Positions 23,721-29,945 of a stretch of 29,945 nucleotides of DNA are shown here, in pieces. The notes below the pieces were generated by a model that was not told the DNA's origin, did not search any database, and saw nothing but the letters and a program-made list of their open reading frames with translations. Position 1 is the stretch's first letter, and each line of letters starts with the position of its first letter. Origin of the DNA: an uncultured Oscillospiraceae bacterium (GTDB taxonomy: Bacteria > Bacillota > Clostridia > Oscillospirales > Oscillospiraceae); assembly GCA_934565425.1 (NCBI GenBank), contig CAKTHW010000012.1:1-29945 (forward strand), in the 5' to 3' direction. A program made the position numbers and the translations under genes.

Positions 23721-24458
23721 TTATTTGTCCAGCCGCCCGAACAACACAACACGGCCATTGGTTACCGCTTCGGAACAGGTTGACAAACCGATAATCTGAT
23801 CTTTCGCCGTGACTCCGATGTCTCGGTACTGCACGGCCGTGCCCTGAATATGGTTCAGGAGGGTCGTCACATCCCCTGCGGGCTGTGCGTCGGGGTGGTA
23901 TACGACGCTGTCAAAAGCGTCAATGCTCACGCAGGCAAAAAAGGTGATGGGTATGGCTTTGCCAGGCAGATAGAGGGTGCCTGTCTCGTGGCTGTCGAAG
24001 TAGCTCTTCTCGCGGAACTCCGCTATATCCCCGAACATGGCGCCGCCCTCCATATGGTGGCCATACAGGAGGTTGAAGCTGTCGGAGAAATCCCGTTTGT
24101 TCTGGCTGTCCAGGAAGATGGCGCCGGAGAAGGCGAACTCGCCCTGCACATCCTTGTTGACATACTCCATATTATCCTCCCCTTGTACCACCGGGTAGTC
24201 GATATGGGTATCGTCCACGGTGATCCAAGCGCAGACGTCGGGATTGAGTTTCAGCAGCTCTTCAAAGGTGAGGCTCTCCGGGTCGTCCGCTGAGGGCTTA
24301 TACTGGAGGAGGTCACTGGAGTTGAAGGCGCCTTTGTAGAGCATGGCGGTGTCCCAGAGGGAGTAACCGCCGTAGCAGAGGAGGAGGAGGATCATGAGGA
24401 CAGCGATGAGGCTGAGCACTTTGTCCGCTCCCCTTGCCAGTTTTGCCGCGAATTCCAA
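23721..24458 (-). CDS. Class B sortase (pilin polymerase)
   Basis: A 245-residue membrane-anchored transpeptidase. An N-terminal transmembrane helix (VLSLIAVLMILLLLCYGGY) precedes a sortase B domain with CAWITVDDTHIDYPVVQGEDN, the catalytic His of YGHHM (134), Cys of LSTCSE (228) and Arg of NGRVVLFGRL (236). Class B enzymes polymerise pilins in FCT-3-type operons (SrtC there). The TTG at 24458, nine bases from GAGAGG, is preferred. A TTG at 24518 would start inside a palindromic element. Genes for its probable substrates flank it on both sides. Confidence 0.9.
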   Translation of the reverse strand: MEFAAKLARGADKVLSLIAVLMILLLLCYGGYSLWDTAMLYKGAFNSSDLLQYKPSADDPESLTFEELLKLNPDVCAWITVDDTHIDYPVVQGEDNMEYVNKDVQGEFAFSGAIFLDSQNKRDFSDSFNLLYGHHMEGGAMFGDIAEFREKSYFDSHETGTLYLPGKAIPITFFACVSIDAFDSVVYHPDAQPAGDVTTLLNHIQGTAVQYRDIGVTAKDQIIGLSTCSEAVTNGRVVLFGRLDK

Positions 24459-24487
24459 ACCGTTTTTTCCTCTCTTCTTCGCGTGGG

Positions 24488-24536
24488 GTTCTCCCCGCCC
24501 CTCTCCGGCGAGGGCCAAAGGGGGCGTAGGGAGAAC
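24488..24536. repeat. GC-rich palindromic element before the sortase gene
   Basis: GTTCTCCC (24488-24495) and GGGAGAAC (24529-24536) are perfect inverted arms, with further CCCC/GGGG pairing inside. It lies in the 245-bp gap between the major pilin and sortase genes. It resembles a REP-type dispersed element, but only one copy is in this window. It could also fold as an mRNA hairpin lowering sortase relative to pilin. Confidence 0.5.
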
Positions 24537-24703
24537 GGCTCCCCCACCGCCCCACCGGATGGAGCTTGCATCAAAGCCATGGTTGTCCGGCGGGGTGGTG
24601 TGTGGGGAGAGTTAGATTAAAAGATGTACATTACACCCTTCCGTCCCTATTTCTCCCACTGTGATGGGAACGGTCACGGAGGTGTTGTTTTGATTCGTCT
24701 GAA

Positions 24704-25732
24704 TTATTCAGCGCGGTTGCGGCGGCTCAGGAAGACCACTGCGAATGCGCCAGCCAGGACGACCATCAGAGCATAAGGAGCGATGGTCATCATAACACCA
24801 GTGGGAGGATTTGCATTAGCCCTGTTGGTAACAATTACATGTCTGTCCCCATTGTCATCTCTGGTTTCTTTACCAATCGTTGCATCATAGTCGGTATACA
24901 CAGCTTCCTCTACAGTGATTACATCATTAGTCGTAACACCATAAACAGTAGCCAACTGGTTATGCTTCAAAGTTACCGTACCAGTTGCAATAAATTCACC
25001 CTTCTCGTTTTTTGCAGCAGTGAGAGTCTGACTATTACCCTCGGTATCTACCAAGTAGAACTGCTTGCCGTCATAAGCAGCCTTAATGGTTACAGTAATG
25101 CTAAATCCTTTAGAATGATTACCGAAATCGCCTGCAACAATTTTCTTTACGTCAAAATTCTTCGGAGCGGTATAATCGTTAGTGAATACACCTTCATCCT
25201 TGCCATCTTCGTCATCGCCTTTACCCTCAAAGACAACTGCAGCAACTTTCAATGCGCCTCCATTGGAATCATCACGAATGACAGTAACCTTTACAGTCTT
25301 AATAATTTCAGTATACGTATAGCCATTTTCATAGTTACCAGCGGTTTCGGTGATAGTGTAGCTATAGACACCAGGCTCACTAAATTTAGTCAGGTCAACA
25401 TACAAATCAGCAGAACCTGCGGTCACAGTAGTCTGACCAATATCACCAATTGCAGGGTTAGAACTAATTTGTGCAGTAGATGCTCCATTAGCAAAGGTCA
25501 AGCCGTCTGCTACACCATTCTGTCCATTCGCAACGGAAATAGTGAAGTCAAAGGTAGCCTTCGGAGCATACACATTACTCGCCTTAGTAATCTGCTTAGT
25601 AATCTTGCCCTTCTGTACCGCAGTACTAGCAACTTCAGTCTCAGCTGCAGAAGCGCTAACAGCAAAGACAGAAACTGCCATTGCCAGAACCATCGCCAAT
25701 GCACCCAGGCGACGGATGGTCTTCTTCAACAT
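24704..25732 (-). CDS. Major pilin, two isopeptide-type domains, NPPTG sorting signal
   Basis: A 342-residue FctA/Spy0128-like backbone pilin. The signal peptide ends at about residue 29 (SASA). Domain 1 spans about 42-188 and domain 2 about 190-305. Each shows the Lys-Glu-Asn set for a self-formed intramolecular isopeptide bond: Lys46 or 50, Glu129 (YSYTITE) and Asn185 (FTNDY); then Lys196/197, Glu275 (VITVEEA) and Asn303 (VIVTN). The sorting signal is NPPTG (308-312), followed by TIAPYALMVVLA and RRNR. The coding sequence between about 24830 and 25670 is visibly AT-richer than both ends. ATG at 25732, AAAGGA upstream. It sits directly before the sortase gene, the place of the polymerised subunit. 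Confidence 0.9.
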   Translation of the reverse strand: MLKKTIRRLGALAMVLAMAVSVFAVSASAAETEVASTAVQKGKITKQITKASNVYAPKATFDFTISVANGQNGVADGLTFANGASTAQISSNPAIGDIGQTTVTAGSADLYVDLTKFSEPGVYSYTITETAGNYENGYTYTEIIKTVKVTVIRDDSNGGALKVAAVVFEGKGDDEDGKDEGVFTNDYTAPKNFDVKKIVAGDFGNHSKGFSITVTIKAAYDGKQFYLVDTEGNSQTLTAAKNEKGEFIATGTVTLKHNQLATVYGVTTNDVITVEEAVYTDYDATIGKETRDDNGDRHVIVTNRANANPPTGVMMTIAPYALMVVLAGAFAVVFLSRRNRAE

Positions 25733-25906
25733 TGTTCATTCATCCTTTCCATTCAAAATCGCAATTTTTCCATTCAACGCGTCTCCCAACCCCATCCGCT
25801 CCCTCACGCGGTCAGGCTGGGAACCTTCTATTACCACAAGGCGTCCCCCGTCCATGATGCTTTGCACGGGCGCCTTATAATAACCTTTCTCCTGCCGCTC
25901 TCACCC
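25733..25906 (-). other. 174-bp gap before the major pilin gene
   Basis: It holds a possible imperfect GC stem (GGCGCCCGT with ACGGGGGACGCC, around 25846-25880) and TATTAT/TATAAG-like sequence near 25876, without a good -35. It might allow separate control or processing of the abundant pilin message. No gene is seen. Confidence 0.3.
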
Positions 25907-26524
25907 TTACAGGTTGGAACGGCGCAGGACGGTGATCACCTTCCCTTTCAGCTCACTCCGACGCACCGGTCCGTAATATCTGCTGTCCTTCGCTCCCTCG
26001 CGGTAGTCGCACAGCACGAAATACTCGTCGTCCGCCAGCGTCACTGGATAGGTCACGTTCTCATCGTATCGGGGGGTACTATAATAGATGTCGTTCTCCA
26101 GCACGACACTATCATTGATCTTCAAGGTGGCTTCCTTCGTGATCTCCACCGTATCACCCGGCTGGGCGACGATACGGGCGGTATACTGGGTGCCATCCTT
26201 TTCCAGCACGGCGATGTCCTGGGTGTGCCAGGTGGAGGCCATGCGGTAGTAGAGCATCAAGTCGCCGGCGCTGAGGCGGGGGGACATATCGCCGTTTGGC
26301 ATGGGGGTGAGTCCGAAGACGAAGCCAAACAGCACCCACAGCATGAGCACCATGATGACCAGCCGCTGGAGGAAGGATGTGACGTCCCTTCGGTTCCGCA
26401 GCTGTTTGCGACGGGCGGCGATGACCTGCTCTGGGGTCAGCGCCTGGGGTACTCCGTCCGTCGGGGTCTTGCGACCCCGACTGGGACGGGTTTTGGTTGG
26501 TTTTGTGTGCTTTCCGATGCCCAT
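25907..26524 (-). CDS. SipA-like pilus assembly factor (signal peptidase I fold, catalytic residues lost)
   Basis: A 205-residue protein. A basic cytoplasmic N-terminus (1-50), one transmembrane helix (RLVIMVLMLWVLFGFVFGL) and a signal peptidase I domain. Fold motifs are kept: a box B equivalent NGDMSPRLSAGDLMLYYR (77-94), a box D equivalent ARIVAQPGDTVEI (116-128) and box E DSRYYGPV (180-187). However, the Ser before Met in box B is Asp79, and the Lys before Arg in box D is Ala116, so the Ser-Lys dyad is absent. S. pyogenes SipA, essential for pilus polymerisation, likewise has Asp and Gly there. ATG at 26524, three bases after the stop of the upstream gene. It is likely a chaperone-like assembly factor. 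Confidence 0.85.
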   Translation of the reverse strand: MGIGKHTKPTKTRPSRGRKTPTDGVPQALTPEQVIAARRKQLRNRRDVTSFLQRLVIMVLMLWVLFGFVFGLTPMPNGDMSPRLSAGDLMLYYRMASTWHTQDIAVLEKDGTQYTARIVAQPGDTVEITKEATLKINDSVVLENDIYYSTPRYDENVTYPVTLADDEYFVLCDYREGAKDSRYYGPVRRSELKGKVITVLRRSNL

Positions 26525-26527
26525 AGG

Positions 26528-26743
26528 TCACCGTTCCCCTTTCAGGCGACGGATCTCTGCGTCGCGCTCATCCAGGAGGGCTTGGTAACGCTCGGCCTGG
26601 GCGTCGAAGGCGGATTGATACTGGGCTTGCAGCTCGTCCAGCTTGTGCCAGACGTTGGCCTCATCCACACCGCCGATGATTTTTTTCCGGAACTTTAGTT
26701 CCTTCAACCATCCGGCGATCTCCTCCATGTTCTTCGCCGACAT
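26528..26743 (-). CDS. Small coiled-coil protein of the pilus operon
   Basis: A 71-residue hydrophilic protein without signal peptide or membrane segment. The first part (MEEIAGWLKELKFRKKIIGGVDEANVWHKLDEL) resembles a short DivIVA-like tip. The rest (LQAQYQSAFDAQAERYQALLDERDAEIRRLKGE) is a coiled coil. Its ATG shares one base with the stop of the tip adhesin gene (TGATG) and it ends three bases before the sipA-like start, so it is tightly coupled to pilus genes. ATG 26728 (residue 6) is an alternative start. I know no function; a cytoplasmic scaffold that localises the assembly machinery is a guess. Confidence 0.75.
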   Translation of the reverse strand: MSAKNMEEIAGWLKELKFRKKIIGGVDEANVWHKLDELQAQYQSAFDAQAERYQALLDERDAEIRRLKGER

Positions 26744-29700
26744 CAGTGATTGCGTCTGCGGCGGCTGTACACGAAGTACACGCCTGCGCCAGCGGCGAGG
26801 ACGACCATGATCGCGTAGGGGGCGATGGTGGTGATGATGCCGTTGGGGGGGGTGATGGTTTTGTCGTTGTAGAAGGTGATGGTTCTGTTTTCGGTTACAT
26901 TACTCAAGGTGTAACTATTGCCGCTAAAGGTAACTTCCCTACCATCAACCTTAATTTTATCGACGATGTAACCCTTGTCGTTAGCCTTTTCGGTAACCGT
27001 GATGCTGCTGTTGTAGGGAATTTCAATCACTTTACCCTCGCTGTTTGCAGACAAGTCGAAGGAGCTATAACCCTCAATACCTGTCTCAAAGGTAAAGCTA
27101 TCAGACTTCTGATACATGTTACCGGTGACTTCCTTTACGACGGTGACCTTGGGGTTCTTCTTCAAGATGTTGGTGATGGTAACTGTGCCGTCCTTACCGG
27201 CCTCCAGTTTTGCACTGCCAGTTTTTTCAGATGTAGTCCAGGTGTAATGCTCAACATTCCCCATACTAATTTCTGTTACAGTGTAAGTACCCAACGGCAG
27301 CTTCTCAATGGTGATAGAGCTTTCACCGCTAATAGTGATGTTTGCTACGCCATCAGTAAAGCTCACCGTTTGGCCGCCAGTAATATTATAATTACCATTC
27401 GCCTTTTTAGGACCTTCAATCTTGAACTCAAATACAGCATTCAAGTTAGCAGGCTTCTCGCCGACAACTTTTTTCTCGATGGTCAGATTCTTTGCAGACG
27501 GAGCGTAGGTGTTGGTAAAGGCAATCGTTTTTGTCACACCTTTTTCAATCGTTGCACTGCCAGATGTACCGTCCGTATTATTTACTTTAGTTGCACAATC
27601 AAAGTCATCTACATCCATTTTGCTTTCATTCACAGTATAAGTTGCGCCAGGGACACAGTAAGGCATGTCATATGTATAAGTTCCATCGGCGCCAGGCTTA
27701 AATTCGCTCAACTTGACTGTCTGCGGTTCCTCCTTACCTGCCCTAGCAATTGTAAATGTCATCTTATCCTTCAGCGCAGCAATCTGATCTTCATCCAAGC
27801 CAAAAATGCTCTTTGTAATTTCCAGCGCACCAGACTTTACCTGGATAACAGGTTTCGCATAATGAGCAGTCTTGCTGGATTCACCATCGTCATAAGTGAG
27901 CACTGCATCCGTATTACAATAGAAGCCAGATTTCCTTTCGTGTGTGCCCGTTCCTTTTTCGCCAGTTTCGCCAGCTGGGTAACCTTTTTCCTTGCAATAA
28001 TATTCATAAGCCTCAGCAGTTGGCTCGATGTTTGCGATTACTTTATAAGTCCAGTTTTCTTCTAACTGATAAGCCGGATTGAAGTTCAACTTAATCTGCT
28101 TACTGGTATCAACATATTCCGCGTTAATCGTGCTTACTTCTGCCTTATTATTAGTAGTTTCAGGCAAAGTTACAGAACCTTTACCCTCGCCTTTGATGGC
28201 TCCATTTCCATCCTTTACAACAATCTGCAAAGCAGTGGGAGTGCCGTCGGCTTTTTTCACGATCTGTGCATAGTCACTTCTCAGGTTATCTGTAATATTG
28301 ACCGCAGTACAGGATATGGATGTAATTGCGCCACGCATTTTTTCAAATGCCGCGTTCAGCGTTTGTGTGTTTGTTCCCTCGAACACCGGTTCAGTCTTTG
28401 TTCCTTCATGCATGCCCTCTTGGGTCAGCATATTAAGTCTGCTATATTTGTCCTTATCGCCCACACCAACTTTAAAGAAATATGTTGCTGCAAGTTTTTT
28501 CACCTGAGCCTGCGCATGACTCATAGCCGTTTTATTATAGCCTGTCTGTAAGTTCTCAGGATTGCTTGTCCCTTTCGTATAGCCATCATTATTATAATAA
28601 AATCCCGGGTTGCCATCAGAAATAAAAATCACAACTGTTGTTGCGCCTTTTCGCGCTTTTTCCAACAAGTCTTCTGCCTCAATCAGCCCCGCTTCATAGT
28701 TGGTACCGCCCTTAGACTGCGTAGGCAACTTGCCTTTTAAAGTCCCTGCATTCGAAGTCCACGTCACCGGCGTTTCGGCATCATCATACGGTGCCTCCTG
28801 CTTGACGTAATAAGTGGTATCTCCGCTAAACGTAACAAGTGAAAAGCGCGCATTAATCAATTTATCATTTGCCAAACTATCGGTCATACTTCCAATTGCA
28901 TCATTCGCCGCTTCTCTTTTAGATTTCCTACTATTATTACTTATCTTATCATCCATGCTACCAGATACATCCAGCACATAGATAACATCGACCTTTGCCG
29001 GATTACTTGCACTACCAACGTTACTAGAAACCGTCAAACTCAGGTCATAGGTTTCATCTTCCTTGAGATTTGCCTGCTTCGAATAACTGGGGGTCGGCTT
29101 CGTAACTACGCCGCCGGTGCCGCCACCGCTATTTTCGTCTTCTTCGTAGACTAAATAGATTGTAGCTTCCGTAGTATCTCTGTTCCAATTATCATTACTT
29201 ACCGTTGCTACCGTTCTTCCATTGTTCAAGAACTGAATTGTGCGCACAGTATGCTGCCATATATAACCTTTCGTTTCTTTACTAGAGTTCAAGTCTGTAA
29301 TAACATCACCATTATAGCTTTTATATCTAGCATTCTTATAGTTGTAGCCAGTAATCGGGTGTGCATACTGCAGCAAGTTGATTGTTCCCATATTAGTATC
29401 ATCGATTGTAACAGTACCCTGTGTTGCAGAGATGTCCTCACCGTATTCATTAACATAGAAAACAGTCACCTGAATGTATTTTTTCCATGTAATCGTAAAA
29501 CTAGAAAAACTCTGAACCTCAAAGTCAGCCTTAACAACTTCGTTCTTCACTGTCACGTCACCAGCAGTGACAGCACCCGCATCGGCAACCGTCTCCGCCT
29601 TGCCATCCGTCAGATGCTGCACGGCCAAGGTGCTGGTATCAGCGGTTTCCGGCAGGAGGCCAGCGCCCAGCTCGAACTGAACCTGGACGGAACCTGCTTC

Positions 29701-29945
29701 CGGTTCCACTTCCTTGCCGTTGACTTCAAAGCCCACATCCAGAGCCAGGAAGTTATCATAAGTCACCTGGCTGTCTCTCAGGGTGGACTCTGCGTCCTGA
29801 TACGCCTGATCCTGGTCAGCCAGCTTCTTCACCACCAGCTTTGCCCCTTCCGGCAGAACGCCAGCGGCGGCAGTGGTCTTTACGGTGACGGTCTTGTCCC
29901 CAGTGCCAATGGTGGCAGTCTGGACATTTTCGCCTGCTTTGGGAG
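26743..29945 (-). CDS. VWA-type pilus tip adhesin, partial (N-terminus beyond window)
   Basis: At least 1067 residues; the frame is open to the right edge, so the start and signal peptide are missing. The order from the N-terminal side is: a beta-rich region, a Gly-rich spacer (SGGGTGGVV), and a VWA domain with a canonical metal site (YVLDVSGSMD, about 28950-28980; later KGGTNYEAGL and FISDGNPG). An Ig-like stretch and at least three Cna-B/pilin-type Ig repeats ending in FTNTYAP, TNILKKN and TFYNDK follow. The sorting signal is TPPNG followed by TIAPYAIMVVLA and a RRRRNH tail. A VWA domain at the head of the operon matches tip adhesins such as RrgA. The middle is AT-richer than both ends. Confidence 0.9.
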   Translation of the reverse strand, partial: PKAGENVQTATIGTGDKTVTVKTTAAAGVLPEGAKLVVKKLADQDQAYQDAESTLRDSQVTYDNFLALDVGFEVNGKEVEPEAGSVQVQFELGAGLLPETADTSTLAVQHLTDGKAETVADAGAVTAGDVTVKNEVVKADFEVQSFSSFTITWKKYIQVTVFYVNEYGEDISATQGTVTIDDTNMGTINLLQYAHPITGYNYKNARYKSYNGDVITDLNSSKETKGYIWQHTVRTIQFLNNGRTVATVSNDNWNRDTTEATIYLVYEEDENSGGGTGGVVTKPTPSYSKQANLKEDETYDLSLTVSSNVGSASNPAKVDVIYVLDVSGSMDDKISNNSRKSKREAANDAIGSMTDSLANDKLINARFSLVTFSGDTTYYVKQEAPYDDAETPVTWTSNAGTLKGKLPTQSKGGTNYEAGLIEAEDLLEKARKGATTVVIFISDGNPGFYYNNDGYTKGTSNPENLQTGYNKTAMSHAQAQVKKLAATYFFKVGVGDKDKYSRLNMLTQEGMHEGTKTEPVFEGTNTQTLNAAFEKMRGAITSISCTAVNITDNLRSDYAQIVKKADGTPTALQIVVKDGNGAIKGEGKGSVTLPETTNNKAEVSTINAEYVDTSKQIKLNFNPAYQLEENWTYKVIANIEPTAEAYEYYCKEKGYPAGETGEKGTGTHERKSGFYCNTDAVLTYDDGESSKTAHYAKPVIQVKSGALEITKSIFGLDEDQIAALKDKMTFTIARAGKEEPQTVKLSEFKPGADGTYTYDMPYCVPGATYTVNESKMDVDDFDCATKVNNTDGTSGSATIEKGVTKTIAFTNTYAPSAKNLTIEKKVVGEKPANLNAVFEFKIEGPKKANGNYNITGGQTVSFTDGVANITISGESSITIEKLPLGTYTVTEISMGNVEHYTWTTSEKTGSAKLEAGKDGTVTITNILKKNPKVTVVKEVTGNMYQKSDSFTFETGIEGYSSFDLSANSEGKVIEIPYNSSITVTEKANDKGYIVDKIKVDGREVTFSGNSYTLSNVTENRTITFYNDKTITPPNGIITTIAPYAIMVVLAAGAGVYFVYSRRRRNH

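Noticed and set aside
24839..26698. 619-residue plus-strand frame spanning the pilin and sipA-like genes
   Set aside because: It runs antisense across two clear genes and their gap, with no ribosome binding site. Chance openness in the AT-rich segment.

Overview
The window looks like chromosome of a GC-rich, endospore-forming Clostridia member, most likely an Oscillospiraceae gut commensal of the Flavonifractor/Pseudoflavonifractor kind. The reasons are a clear spoIIID, strong AAGGAGG ribosome binding sites, Firmicutes-type promoters (many with an extended TGn -10), a ZTP riboswitch, YlmH and DUF896 proteins, and a Gram-positive sortase-built pilus. The genus is inferred, not proven. No rRNA, tRNA, IS element, prophage or CRISPR array was seen.

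Layout. 1-2450: a MATE exporter, then a formate/nitrite (FNT) channel under a ZTP riboswitch with an overlapping terminator. 2486-4360: a minus-strand lipoprotein/DUF815 AAA ATPase pair. 4390-5551: plus-strand ylmH and a DUF896 protein. 5570-6425: about 850 bases with no ordinary gene, but with a consensus minus-strand promoter, a strong terminator and two tandem copies of a module made of ribosome-binding-site-led mini-ORFs of 3-11 codons. 6607-13892: a MarR regulator, four paralogous CoxE-like VWA proteins, one MoxR AAA+ ATPase and an HxlR regulator. 13945-14678: a TMEM165/GDT1 cation exporter.

14710-17680 (minus): a large secreted papain-like cysteine peptidase with ricin-like and fibronectin III modules, and a GtrA membrane protein. 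17710-19994 (minus): a MATE exporter followed by its MerR regulator, behind a textbook 19-bp-spacer MerR promoter. 20102-22967 (plus): spoIIID, prfC and a histidine phosphatase. 22930-29945 (minus, running off the right edge): a pilus operon in the order VWA tip adhesin, small coiled-coil protein, SipA-like pseudo-signal-peptidase, major pilin, class B sortase, minor/anchor pilin. This is the same order as the FCT-3-type pilus operon of Streptococcus pyogenes.

Strongest candidates for something undescribed: (a) the mini-ORF tandem transcript at 5570-6425; (b) the MoxR plus four-VWA cluster, in which VWA2 has lost the family's Gly-rich linker and the metal-site motif varies between paralogs, with near-identical promoters in front of VWA2 and moxR; (c) the pilus operon, with an apparently inactive signal peptidase, two classes of sorting signal and a compositional mosaic in the exposed parts of the pilins.
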